DNA from: Chlamydiota bacterium
GTDB lineage: Bacteria > Chlamydiota > Chlamydiia > Chlamydiales > Criblamydiaceae
Direction: 5' to 3'
DNA: 5,725 bases
Assembly (NCBI GenBank): GCA_021772365.1
Contig: JAJFMC010000282.1
Span: 1 to 5,725 of the forward strand
The notes under the pieces are model-generated. The model was not told where the DNA came from, searched no databases, and saw nothing but the letters and a program-made list of their open reading frames with translations. A program made the translations under genes and the position numbers. Positions within the stretch are counted from its first letter, which is position 1, and every line of letters begins with the position of its first letter. Shown here piece by piece: positions 1 to 5,725 of this stretch.

Positions 1-2
1 CC

Positions 3-3000
3 CGAGCCTCACTTCCCTCCCCACCCGTCAGCGAAGCGGAGCTCGACGACGAAACACGACCCCGGTACAAGACATCGAAAGCTCCAAAGTCTTTAGAAAA
101 ACAGCAATTACAGCTGCCATTTGAAAGGCCCGCCGATGTTCACGAGCCTTTGATGGCGCTTTATAAATCGGAAGAAAAACCTTCTTTATCAGACGACACC
201 CTTCCTCAAATAGACCTTAAGCATAGTAAATATGCAATGGATCGCTACAAAAGATTACAGCAAGATTACTCTAGTGCCACTGCTAAGTTAAACAAGGAAC
301 CTATCCATTCTGTAGAAGATCTTGATAAGTTACTAGAAGCTGTCGAAGCTTTAGCTGGTGAAGAACAGAAAAATTGTGGGGACTTATACGAGAAGATCCA
401 GTCTCTTTCTAGAATATTACCACCGGAAAGTTCTCCTGAAAGAGTGAAAGCTGAATTAATGCTTAGTGGAACAAAACGTGCAGAGCCTGTTTTTCGTGAT
501 TGTCTTACAGCATTCCTTCAAAAAAACCCTAAAGGGTATTTTTCGATGAACCCTTATTTAACAGATGATCAAGTCAAACAGCTTCATTCGTTGATTGGTG
601 AGTTTCTCGTTCATGCAACAAACTTACAGTACCATCAACGGTTAAAGAGATTGAAGGACAAGCCTGAAGAACTGGCTAAAGCCTTATTAGACAAACGTCA
701 GTATGATCCTATCCTGTACCCACAACTACTTGTTTTTGAATATCTCATGGGGTACCGCCTTTGGGAAACACAGGTTCAAGATATCATTGACATGACAACC
801 GTTAACGAAGAAGGGCACTTACCCAGCATTTATAAGCAACGTATGATGGGGTCGGGAAAAACAGAGGTTCTTGGCACCTTACTTGCTCTGATGAAAGCCG
901 ATGGAAAACACTTGTCTATTATGGTGTCTCCTTCTTCGCTGTACGCAACAAATGCTCAAGACATCAAATTCCGGTCAGAACAGTTGTTTGGTCAGAAGAC
1001 AAAGACTATCCTTTTTAGCAGAAACCCAAAACAGTTTGAAATACCCTACCTGACTTATATCTACCGCCAACTTGTTAATGCGATAGATAATCGTGACTTT
1101 GTGATCCTTCCTCCAGACTCATTGCAGTCAATGGAAAATCGCTATCTGGAGGCTAGAGATCATATTGCAACAATGCATAAAAAATTGCGGGAGTTACAGA
1201 AGATGTTTAAAGATCCTGCGTACGAAAAAAGTCTTGAGCTTACCGCTCAAAAAATGCATTTGATGGAATCGAGCATTGCTGCCACCGAACAGCCGACACA
1301 AATCCTAAAAGCTATCCTACGGTTAATTCATAATAGGGGAGTGGTAACTTTTGACGAAGTCGATGCCGTCTTAGATGCACGTAAAGAAATGAACTTCCCC
1401 ATCGGTGCTACACAGCCATTGCATCCTTTGAAAAATAGGCTCGTCAGTGAACTATTCATGATCGCAGCAACGGATCCAGAAATCAGAGCTCATGGTTTGG
1501 ATTTATACGGCAATAACCAGCATAAGTTTTCTGATGAGCAGTATGCTGCAATCAAACCTCTCTTAGCACAAAAACTCCTGATTAAGCTTTTAAGTAACCG
1601 TCAGTGGTTAGAGAAGCTTGGGTTAAGTTCACAGCTTAGTGGAATCACATCATTACAAATTGCTAACATCATAAAATCAGATTCCCCAAAATCTGCTAGC
1701 GAAGAGATCGTCATAAAATTGTACAAGTTTATAACGACACCGGATATGGATGCTCCTGAGTTTATCAATAAGCTTCACGATAGTGATGATGTAGCCCTTT
1801 CATTGGCTGCTGAAATGATGGTTTTAATGAAACAAGAGATCAATCAGTGGATTTCCATCGCTTGGAAAAAGAGAGCTGATGAACATTATGGCCTTTCCCA
1901 TCGCTCTAATGGAAAAGAGTATGCGATCCCCTACTTAGCAAACAACACTCCTAACGAGATGTCTGAATTTGCTGATCCATGGGAAACTGTAAACCGTACG
2001 TTGCAACTCTATGTGACGAAAGGATTAAGCGCTAAACAAACAAGGCACTTATTCAGTAAATTAAAAAAACGTGCTACAGCAGAATGGATCAGATTAGGGC
2101 AACCTAAAGATTCCATGTCTGTACCTACAGTCAAACAGTTTTACGAAGCCACAGGTTTTAACCTCATGGAAATATCCGTTATGGCAACGAATCTTTCTGA
2201 GATACAAACCAGCCTACATCGTAACGAAGAAGCGCCGATGCGCTATGTATTAGAGTATGTTATTGAAGAGGTTCTTTCAACATACGAGCAGTACACAGAG
2301 CAAGTGACAAGTAATGCACAAAACCTTGCGTCTTTTACTGAAAAACACCAGGGATACACCGGAACGATGGAAAATAGTGATACGCTCCCTGGTGAAAAAG
2401 TCACAATCATGCTTGATGAAGGGACAAAAGGGAAAATCATCGATACCTTAGTTAGAAAAAACAACCGTGTAAATGTCGTAAGGAATGGCTCTCTTCGCGA
2501 TCTGATGACCGACATGTTAATCCCAAAAGGTGAACTGCATGGTGAAGCACAACGCTTTCAGGCCATTATCGACATAGGCCCTCACTTCACAGGTATCAGC
2601 AGCCATCAAATCGCTACAGAAATTTTAGAATTCTATCAAAATCCACCGCATCCTAATTTACAAAATCATATGAAGGGCGTTATTTACTGGGATGATAAAA
2701 CCAACTTAATGAAATTTGTAAAGGCAGGTAGTGAGGGTAAACCTATCACCCTTCCAAATACTGATCCAGCAACGATTCAATCCATGACCGGTTTGCCTAG
2801 CGAAGAGGTGTTTTATTACTACTCGCATAGTAAAATCACAGGAGCTAATGCCGTTCTTCCCGATCATGCAATCGCTATCACAACTTTTGATGCCAAAACT
2901 CCTTTAAGAGATTGGCTGCAAGGGGTGATGCGTATGCGTAAAATTTGGGAAAATCAGCATATTGAAACGGCTGTTCCAAAAGATGTTGTCCCAATTATCG

Positions 3001-5411
3001 CAGAGAAAACAAAGCGCCCAGAGCTTATGGAACGCCCTTTATTGATAGAGGATTTAGTTCCATTCGCTGATATTAACGAAAGTCAGAGGCAGGAGACAGA
3101 CCTCTTACGCTCGCTTAAACAGAAACTACAGAACGTTGTTAGACAACATGTTATTAAACAAATGTACCAACTTGATATCTCAAGTGATGAAGAAAATAAG
3201 CTATATGAAAGAAATAGGCATTTGTTCGTTAGGGGATTACCTAAGGACTTGTTTGATCAGTTTGCTGCAAAGCCCGAAGAAGTACTCACAGAAAAATATA
3301 TAGAAAAATTGATAGCCGATTATCTATCAGGTGTATTGAAACCTCCGTACCAATTTACCATTAACTCACTATATGCAGGTCGTGCCACTTCATCTTCTAC
3401 AGCAGCAAGCTCCACGTCATCAAGTTCGTTACCTGTTGATGTGTTTCCTGAACTGATGGACGAAATTGCAACCATCTTGGATGCTACCATGCCATTACTC
3501 CCTAGAACGATTTCTACCAATGCTTCAACATCATGGGGACGGGAGTCTACAATACAACAACAGCAAGAACAAAAACAAACCCAAAAGCAACAGCAAGAGC
3601 AGAAGCAGGAACAAGAAGTGGAGCTAGAATTGGAGTTACATACCTTAGGTGCTATGCGCGATATTGCCATCTACCAAGAACAACCTTGGACACCTATGGA
3701 TCTGATCGAAGGTTTCCCAAGCACATCAGAGTATCCGAATTCAGACTCCACTTCTCCTACAGTTTGGAAAATGGCAGACTTTTGTGAAAATGTATCGATT
3801 TATAGCCATTACGCAAAGATCTTTCCTAGTAATTTGAGAGTCACTAAGAACTTCCTAAATACACTGGTCGATACCCCAACGCTTTTCAACAGATACCAAA
3901 AAACGCTTCATGAGATCGTTGCTGTGTATAATCCAGAAACACCCGAAGGTGAGAACCCATGGACACTGATGATTGTTTCTATTGGTGAAGCATCGCAAAT
4001 TAAGGAATTTGCAAAACGGTCTAAACCAGATAAACCACCCTACTACATGATTGTAGAACCTAATGGTGACATCGTAAAAAATGGTAATGTTTCTATGACG
4101 CCTTTACTACAGTTGAAATTAAAAGAATCTTTACTGCCAATCCTCTTTTTATCCGGAGATGTGAAAAAATTAAATTCTAAGGAGTGGATCTCTCTTGTAG
4201 CCAATTGGCTTACAAAAGACCGCTGTATTAAGCGAAATCTGATGGAGTACAATATATTGAGATCAAATAGAAGGGATATGAATTTATACAAAGGCAGTGA
4301 ACTTTATCAACTACTCAATGAGCCTGAAGAGGAAGATGGCGCTGGCTCAAGTAAATTAATAGTCGCTGCAAGCATGGCTGGACAGGATAATCATTTGAAA
4401 GGGTTAAAACTTCTAGAAGAAGAGGTTCAAAAATTGACTATCGCTGATCAAGAAAACGTGATTTTGGCCGTTAAGGTACTAAGAAACTATCTGACAAAAC
4501 TTTATATAGCTCAAGTCCCACAAGGTTTGACACACTACCCTCAAGAACCGATACGGTCAATGGATGGCTGTGCCGATTTTCTTGCACAAGACTCAGGGGA
4601 ATGTGAGGATGACTATTCTGGTTTTCTTACTGAAAAAATTACACAAAAGAGTACTTGGACAATGATGCGTCAGAAAAAAGTCGTGGCATATCGTGTGATG
4701 AAAAAGTTGCTTGAACTAACAAAAGAAAGTGCTAAAATTCACCAATTCGCTCCTCTCGAAGAGTTCGTGGGTATTGCACAGGCATTGACTTCTGAGAATT
4801 TGTACGGGGAAATCCAAAACCTCATACATATTGCTGTAGAAGGGGCGCGTCCTGACCTTGCAGTACGCTTAGAATGCTCTTTTATCAAAAACGATTATCC
4901 GCGCCATCAAGTTCGTCAGTGGTCGAAGGATATTGAAATGGTCAATGAAAATACATTGAAATTGATGGCTGACACCGAAACAGTATCGATGGATGAAGCA
5001 ACGAAGCTTTTTGATAGGATCATGAAATTAAATGAAAATGCTCCGAGAGTGTATTCAAGTTGTTCTGATTTTGGATATGAGTCAGGCGAAATTAAAACAA
5101 AAGAATTTGTCTACAACAAAAAGTTGACAGTCTACCACACCCTAGCAATTGAATTACTGCAGGATGAGCGTTATAAGGACTCAAAACTTTTAATGAGGTT
5201 AAAAGACGCGATTGGCGAACTAATGGAGAAATCTGAAAGCTCTACAGGTACAAGTTCACGTGAAGATAGGGAGTCAACAGTAACGAATCGCCGACGCAGT
5301 AGAAGGCGTGTTAAGATAGTAAGGTCTAAAGCGAGCTCTTCATTTTCTCCGTTACCCCTTGCGAGCTCTTCCTCTTCATCTGCAAGTAGCTACCGATTGG
5401 GTAACGATTAG
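3..5411 (+). CDS. Giant DUF3638/DUF3645-family SF2 helicase-like ATPase (5' end outside window)
   Basis: Predicted NTP-driven helicase/translocase-like protein of unknown substrate. At least 1802 residues are visible. The frame is open from the first complete codon at 3 to TAG at 5409-5411, so the true start lies upstream; the TTG at 150 and ATG at 153 lack a Shine-Dalgarno. Seen in order: Pro/Ser and acidic N-terminal linker; block LLVFEYLMG (726-752); Walker A MMGSGKT (843-863); motif Ia-like SIMVSPSSL (915-941); ILPPDSL (1104-1124); Walker B DEVD (1353-1364); DUF3645-like segment (1851-2030); YTGTMEN (2355-2375); second lobe with HSKITGAN (2826-2849) and QGVMRMRK (2919-2942); Ser/Thr and Gln/Glu tracts; helical C-terminal half; Arg-rich tail. 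The order and spacing match what I remember of eukaryotic DUF3638 proteins, which is strong for family and weak for function. No signal peptide or membrane segment is evident in the visible part, so it is probably cytosolic or a secreted effector. Fungal relatives are sometimes labelled ubiquitinyl hydrolase; I see no thiol-protease site that would justify this. Confidence 0.88.
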   Translation, partial: RASLPSPPVSEAELDDETRPRYKTSKAPKSLEKQQLQLPFERPADVHEPLMALYKSEEKPSLSDDTLPQIDLKHSKYAMDRYKRLQQDYSSATAKLNKEPIHSVEDLDKLLEAVEALAGEEQKNCGDLYEKIQSLSRILPPESSPERVKAELMLSGTKRAEPVFRDCLTAFLQKNPKGYFSMNPYLTDDQVKQLHSLIGEFLVHATNLQYHQRLKRLKDKPEELAKALLDKRQYDPILYPQLLVFEYLMGYRLWETQVQDIIDMTTVNEEGHLPSIYKQRMMGSGKTEVLGTLLALMKADGKHLSIMVSPSSLYATNAQDIKFRSEQLFGQKTKTILFSRNPKQFEIPYLTYIYRQLVNAIDNRDFVILPPDSLQSMENRYLEARDHIATMHKKLRELQKMFKDPAYEKSLELTAQKMHLMESSIAATEQPTQILKAILRLIHNRGVVTFDEVDAVLDARKEMNFPIGATQPLHPLKNRLVSELFMIAATDPEIRAHGLDLYGNNQHKFSDEQYAAIKPLLAQKLLIKLLSNRQWLEKLGLSSQLSGITSLQIANIIKSDSPKSASEEIVIKLYKFITTPDMDAPEFINKLHDSDDVALSLAAEMMVLMKQEINQWISIAWKKRADEHYGLSHRSNGKEYAIPYLANNTPNEMSEFADPWETVNRTLQLYVTKGLSAKQTRHLFSKLKKRATAEWIRLGQPKDSMSVPTVKQFYEATGFNLMEISVMATNLSEIQTSLHRNEEAPMRYVLEYVIEEVLSTYEQYTEQVTSNAQNLASFTEKHQGYTGTMENSDTLPGEKVTIMLDEGTKGKIIDTLVRKNNRVNVVRNGSLRDLMTDMLIPKGELHGEAQRFQAIIDIGPHFTGISSHQIATEILEFYQNPPHPNLQNHMKGVIYWDDKTNLMKFVKAGSEGKPITLPNTDPATIQSMTGLPSEEVFYYYSHSKITGANAVLPDHAIAITTFDAKTPLRDWLQGVMRMRKIWENQHIETAVPKDVVPIIAEKTKRPELMERPLLIEDLVPFADINESQRQETDLLRSLKQKLQNVVRQHVIKQMYQLDISSDEENKLYERNRHLFVRGLPKDLFDQFAAKPEEVLTEKYIEKLIADYLSGVLKPPYQFTINSLYAGRATSSSTAASSTSSSSLPVDVFPELMDEIATILDATMPLLPRTISTNASTSWGRESTIQQQQEQKQTQKQQQEQKQEQEVELELELHTLGAMRDIAIYQEQPWTPMDLIEGFPSTSEYPNSDSTSPTVWKMADFCENVSIYSHYAKIFPSNLRVTKNFLNTLVDTPTLFNRYQKTLHEIVAVYNPETPEGENPWTLMIVSIGEASQIKEFAKRSKPDKPPYYMIVEPNGDIVKNGNVSMTPLLQLKLKESLLPILFLSGDVKKLNSKEWISLVANWLTKDRCIKRNLMEYNILRSNRRDMNLYKGSELYQLLNEPEEEDGAGSSKLIVAASMAGQDNHLKGLKLLEEEVQKLTIADQENVILAVKVLRNYLTKLYIAQVPQGLTHYPQEPIRSMDGCADFLAQDSGECEDDYSGFLTEKITQKSTWTMMRQKKVVAYRVMKKLLELTKESAKIHQFAPLEEFVGIAQALTSENLYGEIQNLIHIAVEGARPDLAVRLECSFIKNDYPRHQVRQWSKDIEMVNENTLKLMADTETVSMDEATKLFDRIMKLNENAPRVYSSCSDFGYESGEIKTKEFVYNKKLTVYHTLAIELLQDERYKDSKLLMRLKDAIGELMEKSESSTGTSSREDRESTVTNRRRSRRRVKIVRSKASSSFSPLPLASSSSSSASSYRLGND
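720..1430 (+). other. First RecA-like lobe (DUF3638-type), Walker A and Walker B
   Basis: This protein region holds the nucleotide-binding half of the motor. A hydrophobic block, LLVFEYLMG followed by Q at 771-773, precedes the P-loop by about 25 residues. In the eukaryotic family the same place has an LLFE..LLIRP.Q-type sequence. The P-loop MMGSGKT (843-863) has the catalytic Lys at 858-860 and Thr at 861-863. SIMVSPSSL resembles SF2 motif Ia, LFSRNP (1011-1028) aligns with the family's PFSR block, and ILPPDSL with its VQPEHIL block. A charged helical stretch (about 1140-1300) leads to VTFDEVDAVLD (1344-1376), where DEVD is the Walker B/motif II, followed by IGATQ (1402-1416) matching the family's MGTQ. 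All residues needed for ATP binding and hydrolysis in this lobe are present. Confidence 0.82.
1851..2030 (+). other. DUF3645-like segment between the two helicase lobes
   Basis: The protein here reads WKKRADEHYGL, then about a dozen residues later EYAIPYLANNTP, SEFADPW and a leucine-rich YVTKGLS. From memory, the eukaryotic DUF3645 signature runs KKRWRVNYGL...AVPYRAKD.PS..AEFGHPD...........YY..GLS, so the order and spacing match closely. Its presence between Walker B and the second lobe, where DUF3645 sits in fungal and plant proteins, is strong support for the family assignment. The function of this insert is unknown. The alignment is by eye and a profile search would be needed to set borders. 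Confidence 0.75.
2349..2960 (+). other. Second RecA-like lobe with GTMEN, HSKITGAN and MRMRK motifs
   Basis: The lobe begins with YTGTMEN (2355-2375), positioned like the FSGTNDN block of the eukaryotic family and reminiscent of SF2 motif III (S/TAT). IIDIGPHFTGIS (2568-2603) matches the family's ALIDVGALITG block. GVIYWDD (2676-2696) forms the following strand. HSKITGAN (2826-2849), a few residues later LPDHAIAITT (2856-2885), corresponds to HTRGTDL..LP..ARAAVT, a motif V-like segment. QGVMRMRK (2919-2942) corresponds to QACMRMRKLG, the arginine-finger motif VI. Both arginines of MRMR are kept (2931-2933 and 2937-2939), so coupling of ATP hydrolysis to motion is plausible. Against the eukaryotic form, motif V carries about two extra residues and lacks the RGTD core. 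Confidence 0.75.
3387..3428 (+). other. Ser/Thr/Ala low-complexity linker
   Basis: Fourteen consecutive residues consist of nine Ser, three Thr and two Ala, encoded by mixed Ser codons (TCA, TCT, AGC, TCC, AGT, TCG). The mixed codons argue against recent trinucleotide slippage and for selection on the protein. The tract follows the helicase lobes and a helical stretch, and marks the start of a disordered connector to the C-terminal half. It probably acts as a flexible hinge; Ser-rich linkers of this kind are common in large host-associated bacterial proteins. Confidence 0.7.
3555..3638 (+). other. Gln/Glu-rich charged tract (coiled-coil or disordered)
   Basis: This 28-residue tract contains 13 Gln, 7 Glu and 3 Lys and ends with an alternating Glu/Leu run. 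The codons are mainly CAA/CAG and GAA/GAG, so the + strand is locally very purine- and A-rich. It separates the motor half from the C-terminal half. Eukaryotic DUF3638 proteins, as I recall them, carry a similar EQE/QEQE-rich stretch at about the same place, which would make this a conserved feature of the architecture rather than a random expansion. It could form a single helix or a coiled-coil dimerisation stalk. Confidence 0.65.
4130..4215 (+). other. C-terminal block resembling the family's LNLFAGQLYF region
   Basis: The residues LLPILFLSGDVKKLNSKE, then a Trp and WLTKD a little further on, have the pattern of a C-terminal block in eukaryotic DUF3638 proteins (L.LFAGQLYF..Y..LC.FLG), where a strand or turn with a small-Gly pair leads to a helix. 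The match is weaker than those in the motor half and rests on memory. If right, homology with the eukaryotic proteins continues well past the helicase core, which argues for inheritance or transfer of the whole architecture. Confidence 0.4.
5286..5408 (+). other. Arg-rich, Ser-rich C-terminal tail
   Basis: The protein ends with a basic cluster NRRRSRRRVKIVRSK (5286-5330; six Arg in seven residues at 5289-5309) followed by a Ser-rich tail of about 26 residues, with Pro in SPLP. The segment just before the cluster is Ser/Thr/Glu-rich. It is predicted to be disordered. Such a cluster may bind nucleic acid, which would suit a helicase-like motor, or act as a nuclear localisation signal if the protein is delivered into a eukaryotic host; the sequence cannot tell these apart. 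Confidence 0.6.
5331..5371 (+). repeat. Short direct repeat, two 11-bp copies 30 bp apart
   Basis: GCGAGCTCTTC occurs at 5331-5341 and again at 5361-5371, in the same codon frame, each encoding the start of an ASSS peptide. The exact 30-bp spacing suggests the Ser-rich tail grew by a small tandem duplication that has since diverged between the copies. It is only eleven bases long, so chance within a Ser-rich tail is possible. Confidence 0.5.
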
Positions 5412-5494
5412 GTTTCGACAAAAAAGCCTTGAAACTCCGAACTGGGCTGAAGCAGGTGCTAAAGCCTCTGTCTGAAATTCCTGTTTATTATCGT

Positions 5495-5524
5495 TTGACA
5501 AGGTGATCCTGATAGGATTAGTGT
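5495..5524 (+). promoter_or_regulatory. Candidate sigma70-type promoter for the downstream gene
   Basis: A perfect TTGACA at 5495-5500 is followed after 18 bp by TAGTGT at 5519-5524, which keeps the T, A and final T of the -10 consensus. Transcription would begin near 5531, leaving a leader of about 20 nt before the ATG at 5552. The -10 is weak, so activity may depend on an activator or on local structure. No other comparable pair was seen in the 140-bp intergenic stretch (5412-5551), which also lacks a convincing stem-plus-T-tract terminator. Confidence 0.4.
5504..5520. repeat. Small palindrome inside the promoter spacer
   Basis: ATCCT-GAT-AGGAT (5506-5518) is a perfect 5-bp inverted repeat with a 3-base centre; one G-T wobble and one T-A pair extend it to 5504-5520. 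It lies between the proposed -35 and -10 boxes, where a repressor dimer would block polymerase. It has no T-tract after it, so it is not an intrinsic terminator. At this length chance occurrence is quite likely. Confidence 0.25.
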
Positions 5525-5540
5525 GTTTCGAGCTTGTAAT

Positions 5541-5545
5541 GGAGG
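5541..5545 (+). promoter_or_regulatory. Shine-Dalgarno site GGAGG
   Basis: GGAGG lies six bases before the ATG at 5552-5554, close to ideal bacterial spacing. It fixes the start of the downstream gene and shows that this genome uses ordinary Shine-Dalgarno initiation, in contrast to the TTG/ATG at 150/153, which has nothing similar. Confidence 0.85.
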
Positions 5546-5551
5546 AACAGA

Positions 5552-5725
5552 ATGATAACAAATAAGGTGACACCTACTAATAGACTAGATCAAACCCAAC
5601 AAAATGATACGATTACTGAGAGAGAGAGACAATTAGCAGGTCTTGCCATCCATGCGCTTTTGGCACTGGCCAACCTAAAAGAACCCGATTTTGTAACGGG
5701 AAATAAAACAGCAGGAAAAATATCA
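5552..5725 (+). CDS. Unrecognised protein, N-terminal 58 codons (3' end outside window)
   Basis: The frame starts at ATG 5552 directly after a GGAGG site and stays open to the right edge, giving 58 residues. The N-terminus (about 26 residues) is polar and rich in Asn, Gln, Thr, Arg and Glu, probably disordered. It is followed by a short Ala/Leu-rich helix, LAGLAIHALLALANL (5636-5680), and then a polar stretch ending in GNKTAGKIS. The hydrophobic part contains a His and is interrupted by polar residues at its end. At about 15 residues it is too short for a clear membrane span, and no Lys/Arg-then-hydrophobic signal peptide sits at the N-terminus. A helix-mediated protein contact or a small chaperone/effector-like protein is possible, but I do not recognise the family. 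It follows the giant gene by 140 bp on the same strand, seemingly with its own promoter. Confidence 0.8.
   Translation, partial: MITNKVTPTNRLDQTQQNDTITERERQLAGLAIHALLALANLKEPDFVTGNKTAGKIS

Noticed and set aside
150..155. TTG150 or ATG153 as the true start of the giant protein
   Set aside because: The frame is open to the window edge with plausible protein upstream, and no Shine-Dalgarno precedes either codon.
2243..2515. Minus-strand 90-codon frame
   Set aside because: It lies wholly inside the conserved second helicase lobe on the other strand, with no recognisable product; a shadow.
3555..3638. Recent trinucleotide (CAG/CAA) slippage repeat
   Set aside because: The Gln codons are mixed and interrupted by Glu, Lys and Thr, and a similar tract seems present in distant relatives, so it looks like a selected protein feature.
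3320..3670. Minus-strand 116-codon frame encoding a striking Cys/Ser-rich peptide
   Set aside because: The Cys/Ser runs are the reverse complement of the Gln/Glu codons (CAA, CAG, GAA) at 3555-3638, so the apparent cysteine-rich protein is an artefact of that tract.
3533..3787. Plus-strand 84-codon frame overlapping the Gln/Glu tract
   Set aside because: Out-of-frame reading of the low-complexity tract, with no Shine-Dalgarno and no recognisable domain.
4043..4291. Minus-strand 82-codon frame
   Set aside because: Inside the giant gene, with no initiation signal or recognisable features.
3..5411. Deubiquitinase (ubiquitinyl hydrolase) function, as some databases label fungal relatives
   Set aside because: No OTU- or UCH-type Cys/His catalytic arrangement can be seen in the visible protein; the motifs present are those of an SF2-type motor.
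5444..5467. Imperfect hairpin GGCT..AGC-AGGT-GCT..AGCC as a terminator for the giant gene
   Set aside because: Only 4+3 base pairs around a two-by-two mismatch and no T-tract after it; too weak to call.
5376..5573. Minus-strand 65-codon frame across the intergenic gap
   Set aside because: It overlaps the end of the giant gene, the promoter and the start of the downstream gene, and lacks convincing initiation signals or a recognised product.

Overview
The window is almost entirely one very long bacterial gene on the + strand, followed by a 140-bp gap and the first 58 codons of a second + strand gene. The DNA is moderately AT-rich by eye and has no introns. The second gene has a GGAGG Shine-Dalgarno and a sigma70-type TTGACA box upstream, so this is a bacterial chromosome. 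The large protein combines eukaryote-like features (a helicase-like core best known to me from giant fungal, plant and oomycete proteins, Ser and Gln/Glu low-complexity tracts, an Arg-rich tail). That suggests an amoeba- or eukaryote-associated bacterium. Environmental Chlamydiota (Parachlamydia/Waddlia/Simkania-like) is my best guess from memory, but the window has no taxonomic marker to prove it.

Positions 3-5411: a reading frame with no stop from the left edge of the window to a TAG at 5409-5411 (1802 codons visible). The TTG/ATG pair at 150/153 is not a convincing start: the frame stays open upstream, the upstream codons read as ordinary hydrophilic protein, and no Shine-Dalgarno precedes it. 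The gene therefore very probably begins outside the window. The protein carries a recognisable DUF3638/DUF3645 architecture. In order: an aromatic/leucine block, an SF2-type Walker A (MMGSGKT, 843-863), a motif Ia-like block, an ILPPDSL block, a Walker B (DEVD, 1353-1364), the DUF3645 segment (1851-2030), a YTGTMEN block (2355-2375), and a second RecA-like lobe ending in QGVMRMRK (2919-2942). A Ser/Thr linker, a Gln/Glu tract, a large alpha-helical C-terminal half and an Arg/Ser-rich tail follow. I infer an NTP-driven helicase/translocase-like motor of unknown substrate.

Positions 5412-5551: an intergenic region with no convincing intrinsic terminator. It holds a plausible promoter (5495-5524) whose spacer contains a short palindrome, then the GGAGG site.

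Positions 5552-5725: the start of an unrecognised gene that runs off the right edge. Both genes point the same way, but the second seems to have its own promoter, so it may be transcribed independently.
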